Counted from the stretch's first letter, positions 40,901 through 50,716 are shown. The stretch: 64,000 nt of DNA from Pterobdella sp. o SKG-2022 (GCA_964035795.1 OZ038321.1:10284941-10348940); one strand, 5' to 3'. The notes: generated from the sequence alone by a model not told the origin. Program-made: numbers and translations.

Positions 40901-41595
40901 TGGAGAAGCAATGTTACAATGAATCGTCGTTTTGACCATTTGTTTTTTTATCATTCAAAAAAATTTTTTGATATATAACTATTATTTAGTAAACCATTTC
41001 TTGAATAAATTGTTTTTTCAATATTTTTACTATTTGTTAACCAATCAAATATTTTATCGTGCGATTGTCGCAATGTGTATTTCAGTTTTGCTGTGAAATT
41101 GAAACACGTTATTAAAAACTATTTCATATCACTATATTTTTTATATAATTATAATTTTTAGTGCAAGTCTCACTTTCAATAAAAAAAACTATAAATTAGA
41201 CTGTCTTGGGTGGAACGTTAAAAGGCACCAGCTCAGTGTTCCATCATTTGGCATACTAGGTGGTAAGGCTGCTATGTTTTCGGGGTAAAAGTCTGAACAA
41301 GTTTTTCTTGTTCTTTAGTGACTTTTTGGAGTTACTTATGTTATTTTTTCAAGATAATTATTTTTTAAAGAGCGACACGGAGTGTTTTATCAGTCTATTC
41401 TTATCAGAACAAGTTTTTATCAGCAAAGAATATTTTTTTGTTTTTTTTCCATCAGAAATTTGATCGATTTCATCGCTATTGAGCAGCTTCTTAACGTGGT
41501 ATACAGAGCTAAATATTTTTTTTCAATAGAACTTACTCTAAAAAAATATAGCTTTCTAGTTCCCTCTTTATATTTATTGTGAAAAGAATTTTTTA
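40901..41595. other. AT-rich sequence with one GC-richer, possibly SINE-like patch
   Basis: Mostly AT-rich. The patch 41200-41290 (TGTCTTGGGTGGAACGTTAA, then AGGCACCAGCTCAGTGTTCC, ATTTGGCATACTAGGTGGTA) is richer in G and C. It recalls the 'GGGT GGGACGTTAAA' type of sequence seen in some invertebrate SINEs. No coding evidence holds up. Confidence 0.35.
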
Positions 41596-41718
41596 GGGAC
41601 ATCGTATGTATTTTTCTTTAATATTTTTTAACGAAAAACATCAATTAAGAGTTTTTAATACATTTATTGAGAACCAAAAGCTATAATTTTCAATAATTTT
41701 AACCTTATCATAAAACGT
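41596..41718 (-). repeat. Short interspersed repeat R1, copy c (minus)
   Basis: Reverse complement begins TTTTATGATAAGGTTAAAAT, continues TATTGAAAATTATAGCTTTT, and ends ATACGATGTCCC. This matches the start and end of the R1 copies at 16089 and 23638. Confidence 0.5.
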
Positions 41719-42222
41719 TAGCGAAAAAAAATTAGAGAATTATTTTCAGGTCTTTTAAGTTGTAAATGTTTTTTCTAAAATTTGTATTTGAGTTCATGAG
41801 CAGCTGTTAAGACCGACAGAATAGCAATGAAAGCATTTGGTTGAAGCGTGACAATTAAGTAGTTTGATCATGATATGGTATATTTTTTTCACTAGTTTTC
41901 TGAGAATTCCATATCACCAAGCACTTGAGAATGGGAAAGCGCATTTTCAAGATTTTTAGTCATTTTGCTTGAATTTTTCTTAGACATCAACTGAGTAAGA
42001 ACATAATTTTTAATTGATAAATGGGTGATTAAATGATTTTAAATTTATTAATTTTTATTTTAGTTCTAAATCAATTAAAAAATATAAAATTAAATACTAA
42101 AAAGTCCAATTAATTAAATCAGGGATACTATTCTTAGCGTTCCGTGATACTTTATATCTACAATACTTCAAATGAAGACAAAAACTTTTTGGACTAATTT
42201 CTTTCAAATCATCCACTTGAAG
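41719..42222. other. AT-rich intron sequence before exon c
   Basis: AT-rich with no convincing exon. It ends at the acceptor CACTTGAAG at 42214-42222. The small CFAP52 exon expected between 23613 and 42223 was not recognised here. Confidence 0.4.
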
Positions 42223-42413
42223 GTTGGAGTGACTGCAAAATAAGAGCTTTCTCACCAGAGTCTGGAAAACCTATCTATTTAATAGAAAGCACATACGGCG
42301 CTACAGTAACATGTCTAACAACAACACCAGACTCTCACAGAATCATAAGCGGTAGCGATATTGGACATGTAGTTATTTGGTATGTGCCAGAAAGCTTTGT
42401 CATTACTTCACGC
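42223..42413 (+). CDS. CFAP52: CFAP52 (WDR16)-like WD40 gene, exon c
   Basis: After two bases completing a codon, 63 codons follow: WSDCKIRAFSPESGKPIYLI, then ATVTCLTTTPDSHRIISGSD, IGHVVIWYVPESFVITSR. The W-x-D-x-K-I-R-A-F-x-P-E-S-G start, the V-T-x-x-x-T-T-x-D-x-x-R-I-I-S-G core and the V-x-x-W end match one CFAP52 blade almost without gaps. Two donors are possible: GTATGT directly after ATTTG (42380), and GTGAGT at 42414. Only the second leaves phase 0, which matches exon d, so it is preferred. The first would create a frame break. The exon lies in unique sequence between repeats. Confidence 0.78.
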
Positions 42414-42619
42414 GTGAGTATTGTGTTTTGTTTGGTTTGAAAAATTAAGTTATAAAAGAAACGACTAACTTTTCGATACTTCAAATATTGACAAAATTTG
42501 CGTCGAAAATGAGGGTTTTAATACATTGGAGACTCGTTTTAGGTTAATAAATACTTGCAAAATGTTTGGTTTGAATTATTTTGTTTTGAAAAATTGTGGT
42601 TTATTATTTTGGTATACAA

Positions 42620-42686
42620 AAAAAAGCTTTAAAAGCTAAAATTTTCGATATGTTCAGCATTTAAAACGTAAGCCTATCATAAAACT
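42620..42686 (-). repeat. Short interspersed repeat R1, copy d (minus, partial)
   Basis: Reverse complement reads CAGTTTTATGATAGGCTTAC, then ATATCGAAAATTTTAGCTTT, matching the first half of R1. Confidence 0.45.
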
Positions 42687-44432
42687 GTGTAACTACTTTT
42701 ATCGTGATAATTAGCCTCTTTTGTTTTTTTAAGAGATAGAATTTGTGATACTAAAATTTTTTTTGAACTATTGTTAACTAAAATATTTTTTTATCACTAA
42801 ACAATAAAAAATTAGCAAAAACACAGTTTGTGTCAACCCGTTGTGCCCAATGAAAATAATTTTTTAGTGAAACTTGTTTTTTCCTCAAAACAACTTAGAA
42901 AAAACACAGAAAAAAAAATTAAATTTTGACAAGAAATGAGAGAGATAGAGTTGTCTCAGAGATTATTGAATTCGTGTTGGAAAATGGGTTTTTAATCGCA
43001 TAGCATTAAAAAAAATATTTTGAAACGTAATTTTATTTTTAAAGCCAAAATTTAAAAATATTTCAACTATAAATATATACTTGATTATAAAATTTCACAA
43101 AATTATTTTAAAAAATTTTTACTTCGTAAGGAAAAACAAGTTAGGTCCATTTTTCGCAACTTGTCCGTACTCTAGCGATGCATGTCGTTGCTTAGACATT
43201 TTTGCTAAAAAACACGAGTATTTTAAAAAGCGCTGACAGCAAAAAGCAATTGATTACCAATTCTTTGCGATTTAGTACCAAATATTTGCATTTGATCACC
43301 GAATTTTTGCAATTCATTACTAAATTTTCACAAATGAATGAAAATAATTTATTTAAAGGAAAATTCTTTTTAAAGATTTCCAAAAAAAAATTTCAATTTA
43401 ATTTCAAATTTTCATAATTAAATAGATTTCAAAAATTGTAAGAAAAGAAAATTGAAAAATTTATTTAAGGTTTCTCGAACTCCGCTCTAGAAATCACACT
43501 GCTAATTACCTCACTCAGAAGGAAAAATCTAGTCAATAAGATTATCCGCAAAATGACTTTTAATGAATTTTTTTCAATTTAATGAGTTTTTTCGTAATTC
43601 AGAATTTTTTTAAATTTTACAAGGTTTTGAAGTATGAATTAATCAAAATTAAAGTAAGTTACATCAAAAACTTTTCATATAAAAAGTGTTTGATGTGATT
43701 ACGTAAGGTTTTGTTTCCAAAGCAGAGCTTCTGAAAACCTCTATGAAAATTTAAAACAAATTTTTTTTCATCAAAATTTCAAAATTTATTTTAATTAAAA
43801 TCTTAAATTAAATATACATTTTTCTTTTGAAATATTTTGACTAAATTTTCATTTGATAATTTATTTTCCATTTATATTTTGAAATTCGGTAAAGATTACA
43901 AAAATTTAGGGATAAAATACAAAGATTTGGTATTCACTTCAGAAATCCTATATTTGCAAAAAGATATTTATTTCATTTATTTGAATGTTTCATTTATTTT
44001 TCGTAATACTTGTTTTTTTATAAAATATAAATTCTAATATTTATAATGTAATTTTCATGAAACGCCTATTTGCAACATTTGCGCCCAATGATCTCATGAG
44101 ACCAGCAAATTTTGATGGCTTTTATTTTATTAATTTTACATGCCTTCCAAGTTTTTAAATTTATAATAACGATTAAAGATAACTCGAAAACATTTATTTT
44201 TGTCTCATCATAACCATAATTTATTTTATCTTATTTCAATACTTTCAAATAAACCTCCGTCAAAGCGAAGTTTGGACAACTTTAAGTTTAAATATGATAA
44301 AATTCGAATTCCATTCAATACTGGAAAATAACGACTAACTTGTAAAATGATTATATGTGACTGCTTTTATATGAGATCAAATAATACCAAAAAAATATTA
44401 GAAAAATGATTTTAATTATCATACTTATCAAG
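42687..44432. other. AT-rich intron with a 21-bp tandem repeat, otherwise nothing
   Basis: AT-rich intron between exons c and d. It contains the short array at 43246-43330, listed separately. Frames near 43202 and 43837 are Lys/Phe/Asn-rich low-complexity translations. No transposon protein is recognised, so this is the least invaded intron. Confidence 0.5.
43246..43330. repeat. Four-unit 21-bp tandem repeat
   Basis: Four adjacent 21-bp units: GCAATTGATTACCAATTCTT(T), GCGATTTAGTACCAAATATT(T), GCATTTGATCACCGAATTTT(T), GCAATTCATTACTAAATTTT(C). Each is GC-ATTT-ATTACCAAATTTT with substitutions. A diverged array of the same unit is at 34985-35075. Confidence 0.75.
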
Positions 44433-44606
44433 AATGTTACAAGAGTAGACAAACACATCTTACTAAAAGGACACAGAGCTCCTATTACTTGCGTCAAAGT
44501 CAGAACTGTACAAAAATATAATAATGATTCAAGGACAATTGAAGACGTTGATGAAGTTTTATCTTGTTCATTGGATGGAACTCTAAATGTATGGGATGTT
44601 CGGTTG
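44433..44606 (+). CDS. CFAP52: CFAP52 (WDR16)-like WD40 gene, exon d
   Basis: 58 codons in phase 0: NVTRVDKHILLKGHRAPITC, VKVRTVQKYNNDSRTIEDVD, EVLSCSLDGTLNVWDVRL. The L-K-G-H-x-x-x-I-T-C-V-K-V start and the V-L-S-C-S-x-D-G-T-L-x-V-W-D end form a textbook WD40 blade. It aligns with the CFAP52 blade that follows exon c, with about 12 extra residues in the loop before the D-E-V-L strand. Acceptor ATCAAG|AAT, donor TTG|GTGTAA (a weak but valid GT site), ending in phase 0. The following 5.6-kb intron holds the Penelope-like element, a family A LINE and a small H derivative. Confidence 0.77.
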
Positions 44607-44932
44607 GTGTAATTTTCTTAAAATCAAATGTTTTCACTGTTTAAAATTAATTTGGCGGATTAAAGAGACTATAGCGATAATTCTAAGTTGAAAGTACTAT
44701 AGAATTGTGAAATATTTTAAATGCGAAAGGCAAATATTGCTTACCTGTTTGTGGCTTGAGTGTAGAATTTGAAAATTTATAAAACATAAATATGAATATA
44801 AAATATATCAAACATAAAGTATTTTTTAACGTCAACAAACACAAAGTATTTATTTTAAGAGTCACGAAGCTTTTCGTAAGACTAGTTTACTAGTTTATCA
44901 AGTGATAATAAATGTTCAAAAAATTTTAAACT

Positions 44933-45289
44933 ATGTGTAGCAAAGCAATTTTTGTTAAATTGCTGAAAAAAGTCACTACAGAGAGCTTTTTTTCAGCCAA
45001 TGGACGCTTATACAAGCAAATAGATGGTGTCGCAATAGGGGGTTCTTTGTTGGTGGTCTTTTCAGGGTGTTTCCTTAATAACATGGAAGTACGGCTGGTA
45101 GCACCAGCTTCACCAATCTTATACATTATATATTTGGAGAACACATTTATCCGCAAAAAGAAAAATGTAGAAGATAAACTTTGCAAGGCTTTGAACGCGT
45201 TCCATCCCAACATCAAACTGACGATTGAAGAAAACCCTTCCAAGTTCCTGGATACTCAACTGCATAAAGATGGTTTTTATAGATTTTAG
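44933..45289 (+). pseudogene. Penelope-like reverse transcriptase fragment
   Basis: This 118-codon frame carries FFSANGRLYKQIDGVAIGGS, the 'F...G..Y.Q.DGVAMGSPLGP' motif of Penelope RTs with a drifted end (LLVVFSG). It continues with SPILYIIYLENTFIRKK, where the catalytic YVDD is replaced (YIIYLEN), then LNAFHPNIKLTIEENPSKFL and DTQLHKDG, matching the 'LN..H.NI.FT.E.E....FLD' thumb region. With the catalytic aspartates gone the enzyme is dead. Confidence 0.8.
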
Positions 45290-45479
45290 GTCGTAAATAA
45301 GCCCAATAGACTACCTTTACATTTCTTATCACAGGTTCCGCTCTAATACAAGAGAAGTGTCATTAAGTCATATACGAATCACAACATCAAGATTTCAGTT
45401 CTTGACTCACCCTCAAAATTCGCACTCTCTTTCCGATCAAGGACAAACTGACACATCAACATGTGATCTATAAAGGGAA

Positions 45480-45701
45480 TGCTCATGCAAGAGTACGTAT
45501 ATTGGTGAAACTCTGAGAAATTTCATAATTCGATGGGCAGAACACGAATCGGTCAAAGGCAGTTCCGAACCTACCAAGCATCTCATAGTTAATCCTACCC
45601 ATAGGTTCACATGGAGTATCCTGGACAAAGCCTCCACTAATGCAAGGAAGAGGAAGATATTGGAAGCATACCACATTAAAGTTCAGACTCACGTTAAATG
45701 A
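45480..45701 (+). pseudogene. Penelope-like GIY-YIG endonuclease domain
   Basis: In one frame, 73 codons read CSCKSTYIGETLRNFIIRWA, EHESVKGSSEPTKHLIVNPT, HRFTWSILDKASTNARKRKI and LEAYHIKVQTHVK. The T-Y-I-G-E-T stretch is the YIG half of GIY-YIG, R-x-x-E-H holds catalytic and structural residues, and LEAYHIK is the C-terminal signature of these elements. The frame closes at TGA 45699-45701, but the neighbouring frame continues TLNDQSNIKSLI, the expected terminus, so a frameshift is present at the end. Confidence 0.8.
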
Positions 45702-45985
45702 CCAATCAAACATTAAGTCGCTAATTTTGTTTCGCTTTAGCGTTGCCTTAGCGTTATAAGCACAGTTACTTGAATACTCGCTTCTTCTTCTTTCATGTCA
45801 TAATTAGTAATTGAAAATCTATCAATTATAACCTACATTTATTATTTCACATAATACATTAGTGGACCTATATAATAATAAGTAGTATAAATACAATAAA
45901 AATTTTTTGAACTTTCATTATCACTTGATAATGTAAGCTAGTCTTACGAAAAGCTTCGTGACTTAAAATAAATACTTTAAGTTTT

Positions 45986-46309
45986 TAGACCTTACAATTT
46001 GATTTAGGCATAATTCAGACATAAAGTATACAAACACTAAATTACTGAACCTACCAAATTTTAAAGTTTATTTAAAAAGTACAAAACTGTATGTCAACAG
46101 CGTAACATTTTCAAGTACTTTCGTACTTTTGTATAAAACAAATAATAATTAAATATGGAATGTTAAATTGAGATAAAAATAATGTAATAGATTTGTTAAA
46201 GGAATATTAAATATTTATTTTAGTTAGATACATGAAACTAAAAAAGTTATAATTATTTTTGGAAATTGAATTAAACTTTTGAAAAAATAAATAGATGTTA
46301 AAACCCGTT
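45986..46309. other. AT-rich intron sequence with a fold-back-like tract
   Basis: 46095-46135 (CAACAGCGTAACATTTTCAA, then GTACTTTCGTACTTTTGTAT) resembles the stem of the fold-back element at 21543-21758. Nothing else is recognised. Confidence 0.45.
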
Positions 46310-46409
46310 TTTTCCCACTATAGGGTGAGGGTGACCAGTTATCTCTCTCGGCTTAATTTCGTGAACGAAGATTTTATAAAGGGGGGTTCCCACGTATACT
46401 GCAAGCGCG

Positions 46410-47126
46410 CTAGTGGCTAATTAGGCCAATGCGAGATAGGCAGGTAAGACCACAGCGACTGCAGTCAAAGGTTATGTTAGGTACAACTGTTGAAGCGTCA
46501 CGATTTTTCCTTCTGCAACGTTTTTCCTTCAGATTGATTCTGCGAGATTCCTCAAAAGAAAAGGCAGTCTGGTGGATGATGTGGCGCCAAGTGCCACGGT
46601 CGGTCGCCAAAGTAGACTACTGGCTATGGTCAATGTGGCAAGTACTGAGCGATTTTTTCAAGGAGTCTTCATAACGCCTTTTTGGTGCCCCTTTGTCACT
46701 ATGGCCAGTAGAGAGCTCGCCATACAAGATCATCTTTGATAAGCGATAATCGCCATTTCTGGAGACATGTCCTGTCTAGCGTAGCTGTGACTTCATTAGC
46801 ATGGCTTTAATACTAGTGATCTCCACTTGTTCAAGAACCTCAACATTTTTGACGTAATCGCTTCGAATGTTAAGAATAATGCGGAGACAGCGCTGGTAGA
46901 AACGCTCTAGAAGTCGCAAGTTGTGACGATAAGTTACCCATGCTGTTGAGCCGTACAGTAGAGTGGTGAGTATGACGGCTCTGTACACGCTGATCTTGGT
47001 ATCCTTCTTCATAGGCTTGTTTTTCCAGACTCTTTTGTACAGTCTGCCAAAAGCGTTGTTTGACTTGGCCAGTCTGTTGTCTATTTCTCTGTCAATCTTG
47101 GCATCTGATGTGATTTCACAGCCCAA
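46410..47126 (-). pseudogene. Family A C-terminal domain (copy A4)
   Basis: Frame 47126-46776 reads MGCEITSDAKIDREIDNRLA, KSNNAFGRLYKRVWKNKPMK, TLLYGSTAWVTYRHNLRLLE, RFYQRCLRIILNIRSDYVKN, the 'LG..I..D..ID.EI..R..KA..AFGRL..RVW' C-terminal tract. The GHV..M...R.PK segment follows in a shifted frame at about 46770-46690. Frame 46610-46410 has MATDRGTWRHIIHQTAFSFE and the last finger CSRCGLTCLSRIGLISH. Confidence 0.8.
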
Positions 47127-47192
47127 GTAGGTGAACTAGTGAACGGTCTTCAACTCAGTCTCTCAAATGGTGATGTTAAGAAGACGATACTC

Positions 47193-48142
47193 TTAATGAA
47201 GTGCAGGCTGGTGGAGAACTTCCGTCTTTTTCAGGTTGACTTCGAGACCGAAGTGCTGGGCAGTTTCTGCAAAGCAGTATGTCAGGTGCTGCAGGGCTAT
47301 TTCGGTATGTGCAACAAGGGCAGCGTCGTCAACAAATAAAAGGTTTCGAACTAACTGCTCACAAGTATTTTTGTGAGCCTGCAACCTTCTACGGTTGAAA
47401 AGACTGCCGTTGAAGCGTTAACGGATATATACAGCATCTTCTTCGTCAAGGTCTTCCATGGCCTGCTTGAGCATCAGGCTGAAAAGGGTGCTGAACAGAG
47501 TTGGAGCCAAAACACAACCTTGGTTCACACTATTGACACTGGGGGAGAGTTTAGAGAGATCAATGTGCTGGTATTCATGCAGCTAGATGATCATACCGAG
47601 AAAATTTGGTGGACAGCCGAGGCGCTCCATGATAAGCCTAAGACCTTTTCCGCTCACTCGAACGCCTTGGTTAAGTCAATGAACGTTACATACAGTCCTT
47701 TGTTTTTCTCTCGACACTTTTCTTGAAGCTGTCGGAGAACAAAAACCATGTATGTGGTACCCTGGTTGGCTCAGAAGCTACTCTGGTTTTTCGGGAAGTG
47801 GTCTTTTGCAATGGTAAGTGTTCGTCTATTCAGGAGCACACGAGCAAAGATTTTGCCTGCAATGGAGAGTAGAGTGACCTCCCTGTAGTTAGAGCAGTCG
47901 GACTTTTTCTTTTTATTTTTATATAGAGTAATAAAGACTGCATTCCGGAGTTTTCTTGGCAATTTGCTTTGTTCCCAACAACAGACAAGGAGTTCGTGGA
48001 GCTTGCTGTGTAACGCTAGACTTCCATTTTTCCAGAGTTCAGATGGAATTCCATCAACTTCTGCTGCTTTGTCATCCTTCACTTGCTCTATGGCTTTGGT
48101 AAGTTCTTGCATTGTAGGTGGTTTGTCCATTTCGACCTTCAA
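47193..48142 (-). pseudogene. Family A reverse transcriptase (copy A4)
   Basis: Minus-strand frame 48142-47771 carries the connector and fingers (EQVKDDKAAEVDGIPSELWK, SKLPRKLRNAVFITLYKNKK, SNYREVTLLSIAGKIFARVL). The palm FIDLTKAFERSGK-like tract lies at about 47700-47640 in another frame. The turn VNQGCVLAPTLFSTLFSLML lies at about 47530-47470. Frame 47384-47193 carries LLFVDDAALVAHTEIALQHL and GLEVNLKKTEVLHQ. The catalytic pair is kept as VDD, with Val in place of Ala. Frameshifts between the parts make it inactive. Confidence 0.8.
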
Positions 48143-49799
48143 TGGCAGCTGAGGGATGCGGAGTATTGCTGAGTCTTGTACAATTCGATCAGTATTAAAC
48201 AGGGCCTGGAAATATTTTGTTCAACGGCACAAAATAGCTGTTTTGTCCTTGAAGAGTGTCTGTTCATCTGCACTGCGCAAAGGATTCTGAGTCTGATATG
48301 TGGGGCCATATACTGCCTTAAGGGCTTCATAAAATCCTCTGAAGTCAACAGCATCAGCACACCGCTGAGATTTAACTGCAAGGTTGCTCTACTGTTCATT
48401 TTTCATAACTTGAAGCTTAAGCTGGGACTTATTGCAGATTTGACGAAAAGCAGCATTTTTCGCAGGATAGGACGGGTGAGCCAGGCAGACCTGGTAGGCT
48501 GATCTCTTCTCTTTTAACAATTTCTGGATTTTTACATTGTTTTCGTCAAACCAATCTTTATTTCTTTCAGTGGCAAACTCAAGGACTCAGTTTGAAGAAG
48601 GCTACGGAGTTTTGAGTAAAAATTGTCTTCAACAGCAGACTCAGCTTGAAGGGTCGGAGCGTGCACTCCAAAAAGCGTCACATACTTCTTGTTTGCCAAA
48701 GGTAGGCGCATTGACATAATAACGTCGGAATGACCAGATGGCAGGTTTTCCAGCTTCGATGCGATTGAGATTCTGAGCACGAAGCCAACACCAGAGAGAC
48801 GCTTCTATTTTGCAAGTTTTCCAGACCAGAAAAAGGTGTACCCGGCGCCATGCTCTGGTAGACTGCCTTCTTTTGGGAGGCGAACTTCATTGAGAACAGC
48901 AATATCAATATTGAGCCTGCACAGTTCATGCGCAATTAGGGCCGAGCGACGTGCAGGCGGTTGCTGCCGGTTTTGTCAAGTATGGCCTTGATGTTCCAGC
49001 ATGCCAGTTTCATTGTTTTGACATCCTCATATGTGGATGCGTACCTTTCTTTCTTCAGTGATTTTTGACTGCGTGGAAAGATGCCCGTTGACCGCGATTA
49101 GCCAACTGGGAAGGAATGAGAGACGAGCTTTGGTTAGGTCACTTTTTCTAGATCCCTCTCCGCGTGGAGCAAGCAGTGCGTCTTTAGATAAGGCTGCTTG
49201 GCCGTTCAGGGTGCTGTCGTCTCTGGGTCAGCATCAGACGACCAATATCCTGAACCGCCTGCATGCAGGGTTGAAGCTGTAGCTTCCAGTGACATCTACA
49301 CCTGCGGTTTTCGCTCTTTTCCCATCGCTACAGGGCTTGGTAAAGAACGTGGGCATGTTTTTCGAGCCAGTGCAATAGGTTTTTTTAGGTGGACTACTGT
49401 GTGCGCAGTCCTGGTTCCACCCTTTACACCCGAGGTTCATCTGTCATGGCCTAGCAAGCTGGGACGGTGACAGTGAAGATCAAGGGTCGTAGGTTTTACA
49501 TCAGATTGTCCTTGTTTTAGATGAATGGCCTGCCAAGGCTAACGAGTTTCATCTACTGGGTGGCCAGTTAAACACTATTTACAAAACACTTTCTGCTTTT
49601 ATATATACTCATAATTTCCGTTGTTTCTTTTTTAAAGCCAACTTTTTTTGAATATGCTCTTCTCATTACTTTTCGGCCTACCTATTTTCTATCGACCTAT
49701 TTTTTTGAACGGTGTTTCACTGTTGACAACTTAATGAACTTTTAAGCTTGGCAAAATTAAAAAATTTTTGACGAATTTTTTTAGCTTATTTTTTGACGT

Positions 49800-50110
49800 T
49801 GAGCTGCGTTAAACTTAGCGCTTCAGTTCAAAGCCTATGTTCAGTTGAATCTTGATAACAGTAGGCTCTGGTAGCGTAGCCTGACAGATGATCATTCATT
49901 TTTTGACAACGGCAAGGCTCACTGTTCAAGTGTGAGAACAGAAAGTCTTGAACTGGATAATTTCAAGTTAGGTGTTAGATCAAGCTGACGGTTCATAAAT
50001 TCATCCTAAAAAGTGGCTTATTTTATAAATTACGTTATAAGTAGCATTATTAATCTAGGCCGATTGCTGTCAACCCCAGTTACTGGGACATGTACAGCAA
50101 TATACTAGCT
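49800..50110 (+). mobile_element. Family H LINE deletion derivative (5' and 3' ends only)
   Basis: 49855-49975 (GATAACAGTAGGCTCTGGTA, GATGATCATTCATTTTTTGA, GATAATTTCAAGTTAGGTGT) matches the H 5' region at 56003-56165. 50060-50100 (GGCCGATTGCTGTCAACCCC, AGTTACTGGGACATGTACAG) matches the H 3' terminus at 63517-63560. The coding body between them is absent, leaving about 310 bp. Confidence 0.65.
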
Positions 50111-50189
50111 AATGGTTAATATGATGAAAATTGCTCAAATAGCTTTTAAAAAAACAAGCGTTCAAGTGAATAAATAATTTTTTTTTCAG

Positions 50190-50522
50190 AAAAATTTCAA
50201 GATTATGTATTTTGTATTAAAACAGAGGTTTTGTTTTTTCACAAAATTCAATTCAATATCAAATTCTTTGATCAGGACGCAGCTGGCCAAAGTTTCAATC
50301 AAAACAAACTTCACAATGTTTTACAGCGCCTTATTCCACCCAAAATGTGATTTCCAAGTGATCAGTACGGGAACCGGAGGAAAAATCAGCTATTATGAAA
50401 TTCTTCAAGGTCTTTTGCTTTTTCAGACTTCCGATTGTGAGATTAGGGCTACTAACTTGACCATGGATTCTACCTCTGATGGGCGCTTTTTCATTACTGG
50501 AGATTCCAATAATCGTATCAAA
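50190..50522 (+). CDS. CFAP52: CFAP52 (WDR16)-like WD40 gene, exon e
   Basis: 111 codons in phase 0 from the strong acceptor TTTTTTTTCAG|AAA. The conserved part reads LIRTQLAKVSIKTNFTMFYS, ALFHPKCDFQVISTGTGGKI, SYYEILQG, then IRATNLTMDSTSDGRFFITG and DSNNRIK. It matches the CFAP52 blade with Y/F-H-P-x-x-F-Q-I-I-T-x-G-T-x-x-K-I-x-Y-x-E, and the start of the next (G-x-x-F-x-T-G). The first 28 or so codons (KNFKIMYFVLKQRFCFF and onward) have no counterpart I know. A second acceptor at GATCAG|G (50275) would remove them but breaks the phase. Donor AAA|GTAACT. The final blade is not found downstream. Confidence 0.75.
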
Positions 50523-50565
50523 GTAACTAGATTTTTTCTTTGAGTTTATGTATAAAAAGAATTTG

Positions 50566-50651
50566 ATTGATTTATCGATTGATTGATTGATTGATTGGTT
50601 GGTTTATTGATTGATTGATCGATCGATCGATCGATTGATTGATCGATCGAT

Positions 50652-50715
<64 letters not shown>

Positions 50716-50716
50716 A
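50566..50716. repeat. GATT / GATC tetranucleotide microsatellite
   Basis: About 150 bp of (ATTG)n with two patches of (ATCG)n (GATCGATCGATCGATTGATT). It begins 44 bases after the donor of exon e. The TTGA unit resembles the short TTGAATGA tail of family E LINEs, but no LINE body is attached here. Confidence 0.95.

Larger units (their letters stand above)
44834..45985 (+). mobile_element. Penelope-like retroelement with inverted terminal repeats
   Basis: Terminal repeats of about 90 bp lie in inverted orientation: left 44834-44928 (AACAAACACAAAGTATTTAT, TCACGAAGCTTTTCGTAAGA, TTATCAAGTGATAATAA) and right 45899-45985 (its complement, TTATCACTTGATAATGTAAG, TCTTACGAAAAGCTTCGTGA). Between them is a short RT fragment (44930-45290) and a GIY-YIG endonuclease (45480-45701). 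This RT plus GIY-YIG combination is the hallmark of Penelope-like elements, which are neither LINE nor LTR elements. The RT is 5'-truncated and lacks a normal active-site block, so the copy is inactive. It sits in the intron between exons d and e. Confidence 0.85.
46310..49570 (-). mobile_element. Family A LINE, full-length but broken, minus strand (copy A4)
   Basis: GC content is well above the flanks. On the minus strand the 5' region is 49570-49000 (TTAGCCTTGGCAGGCCATTC, like the 5' start of the other A copies) and the endonuclease 48990-48532 (CASQKKAVYQSMAPGTPFSG-like frames; MRLPLANKKYVTLFGVHAPT). The RT is 48142-47193: KDDKAAEVDGIPSELWKNGS, SDCSNYREVTLLSIAGKIFA, FIDLTKAFE at about 47690, and the active-site LLFVDDAALVAH at about 47330. 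The C-terminus (47126-46410) has LLYGSTAWVTYRHNLRLLER and a final finger CSRCGLTCLSRIGLISH. At least six frame breaks are present. It lies inside the CFAP52 intron, antisense to the gene. Confidence 0.86.

Noticed and set aside
41200..41281. A possible WD40-like exon reading GWNVKRHQLSVPSFGILGGK, flanked by AG and a GT-like donor
   Set aside because: It would be out of order for CFAP52 (it recalls an earlier blade but lies between later exons), the acceptor has no pyrimidine tract, and the sequence looks more like a SINE-type 'GGGTGGAACGTTAAA' repeat.
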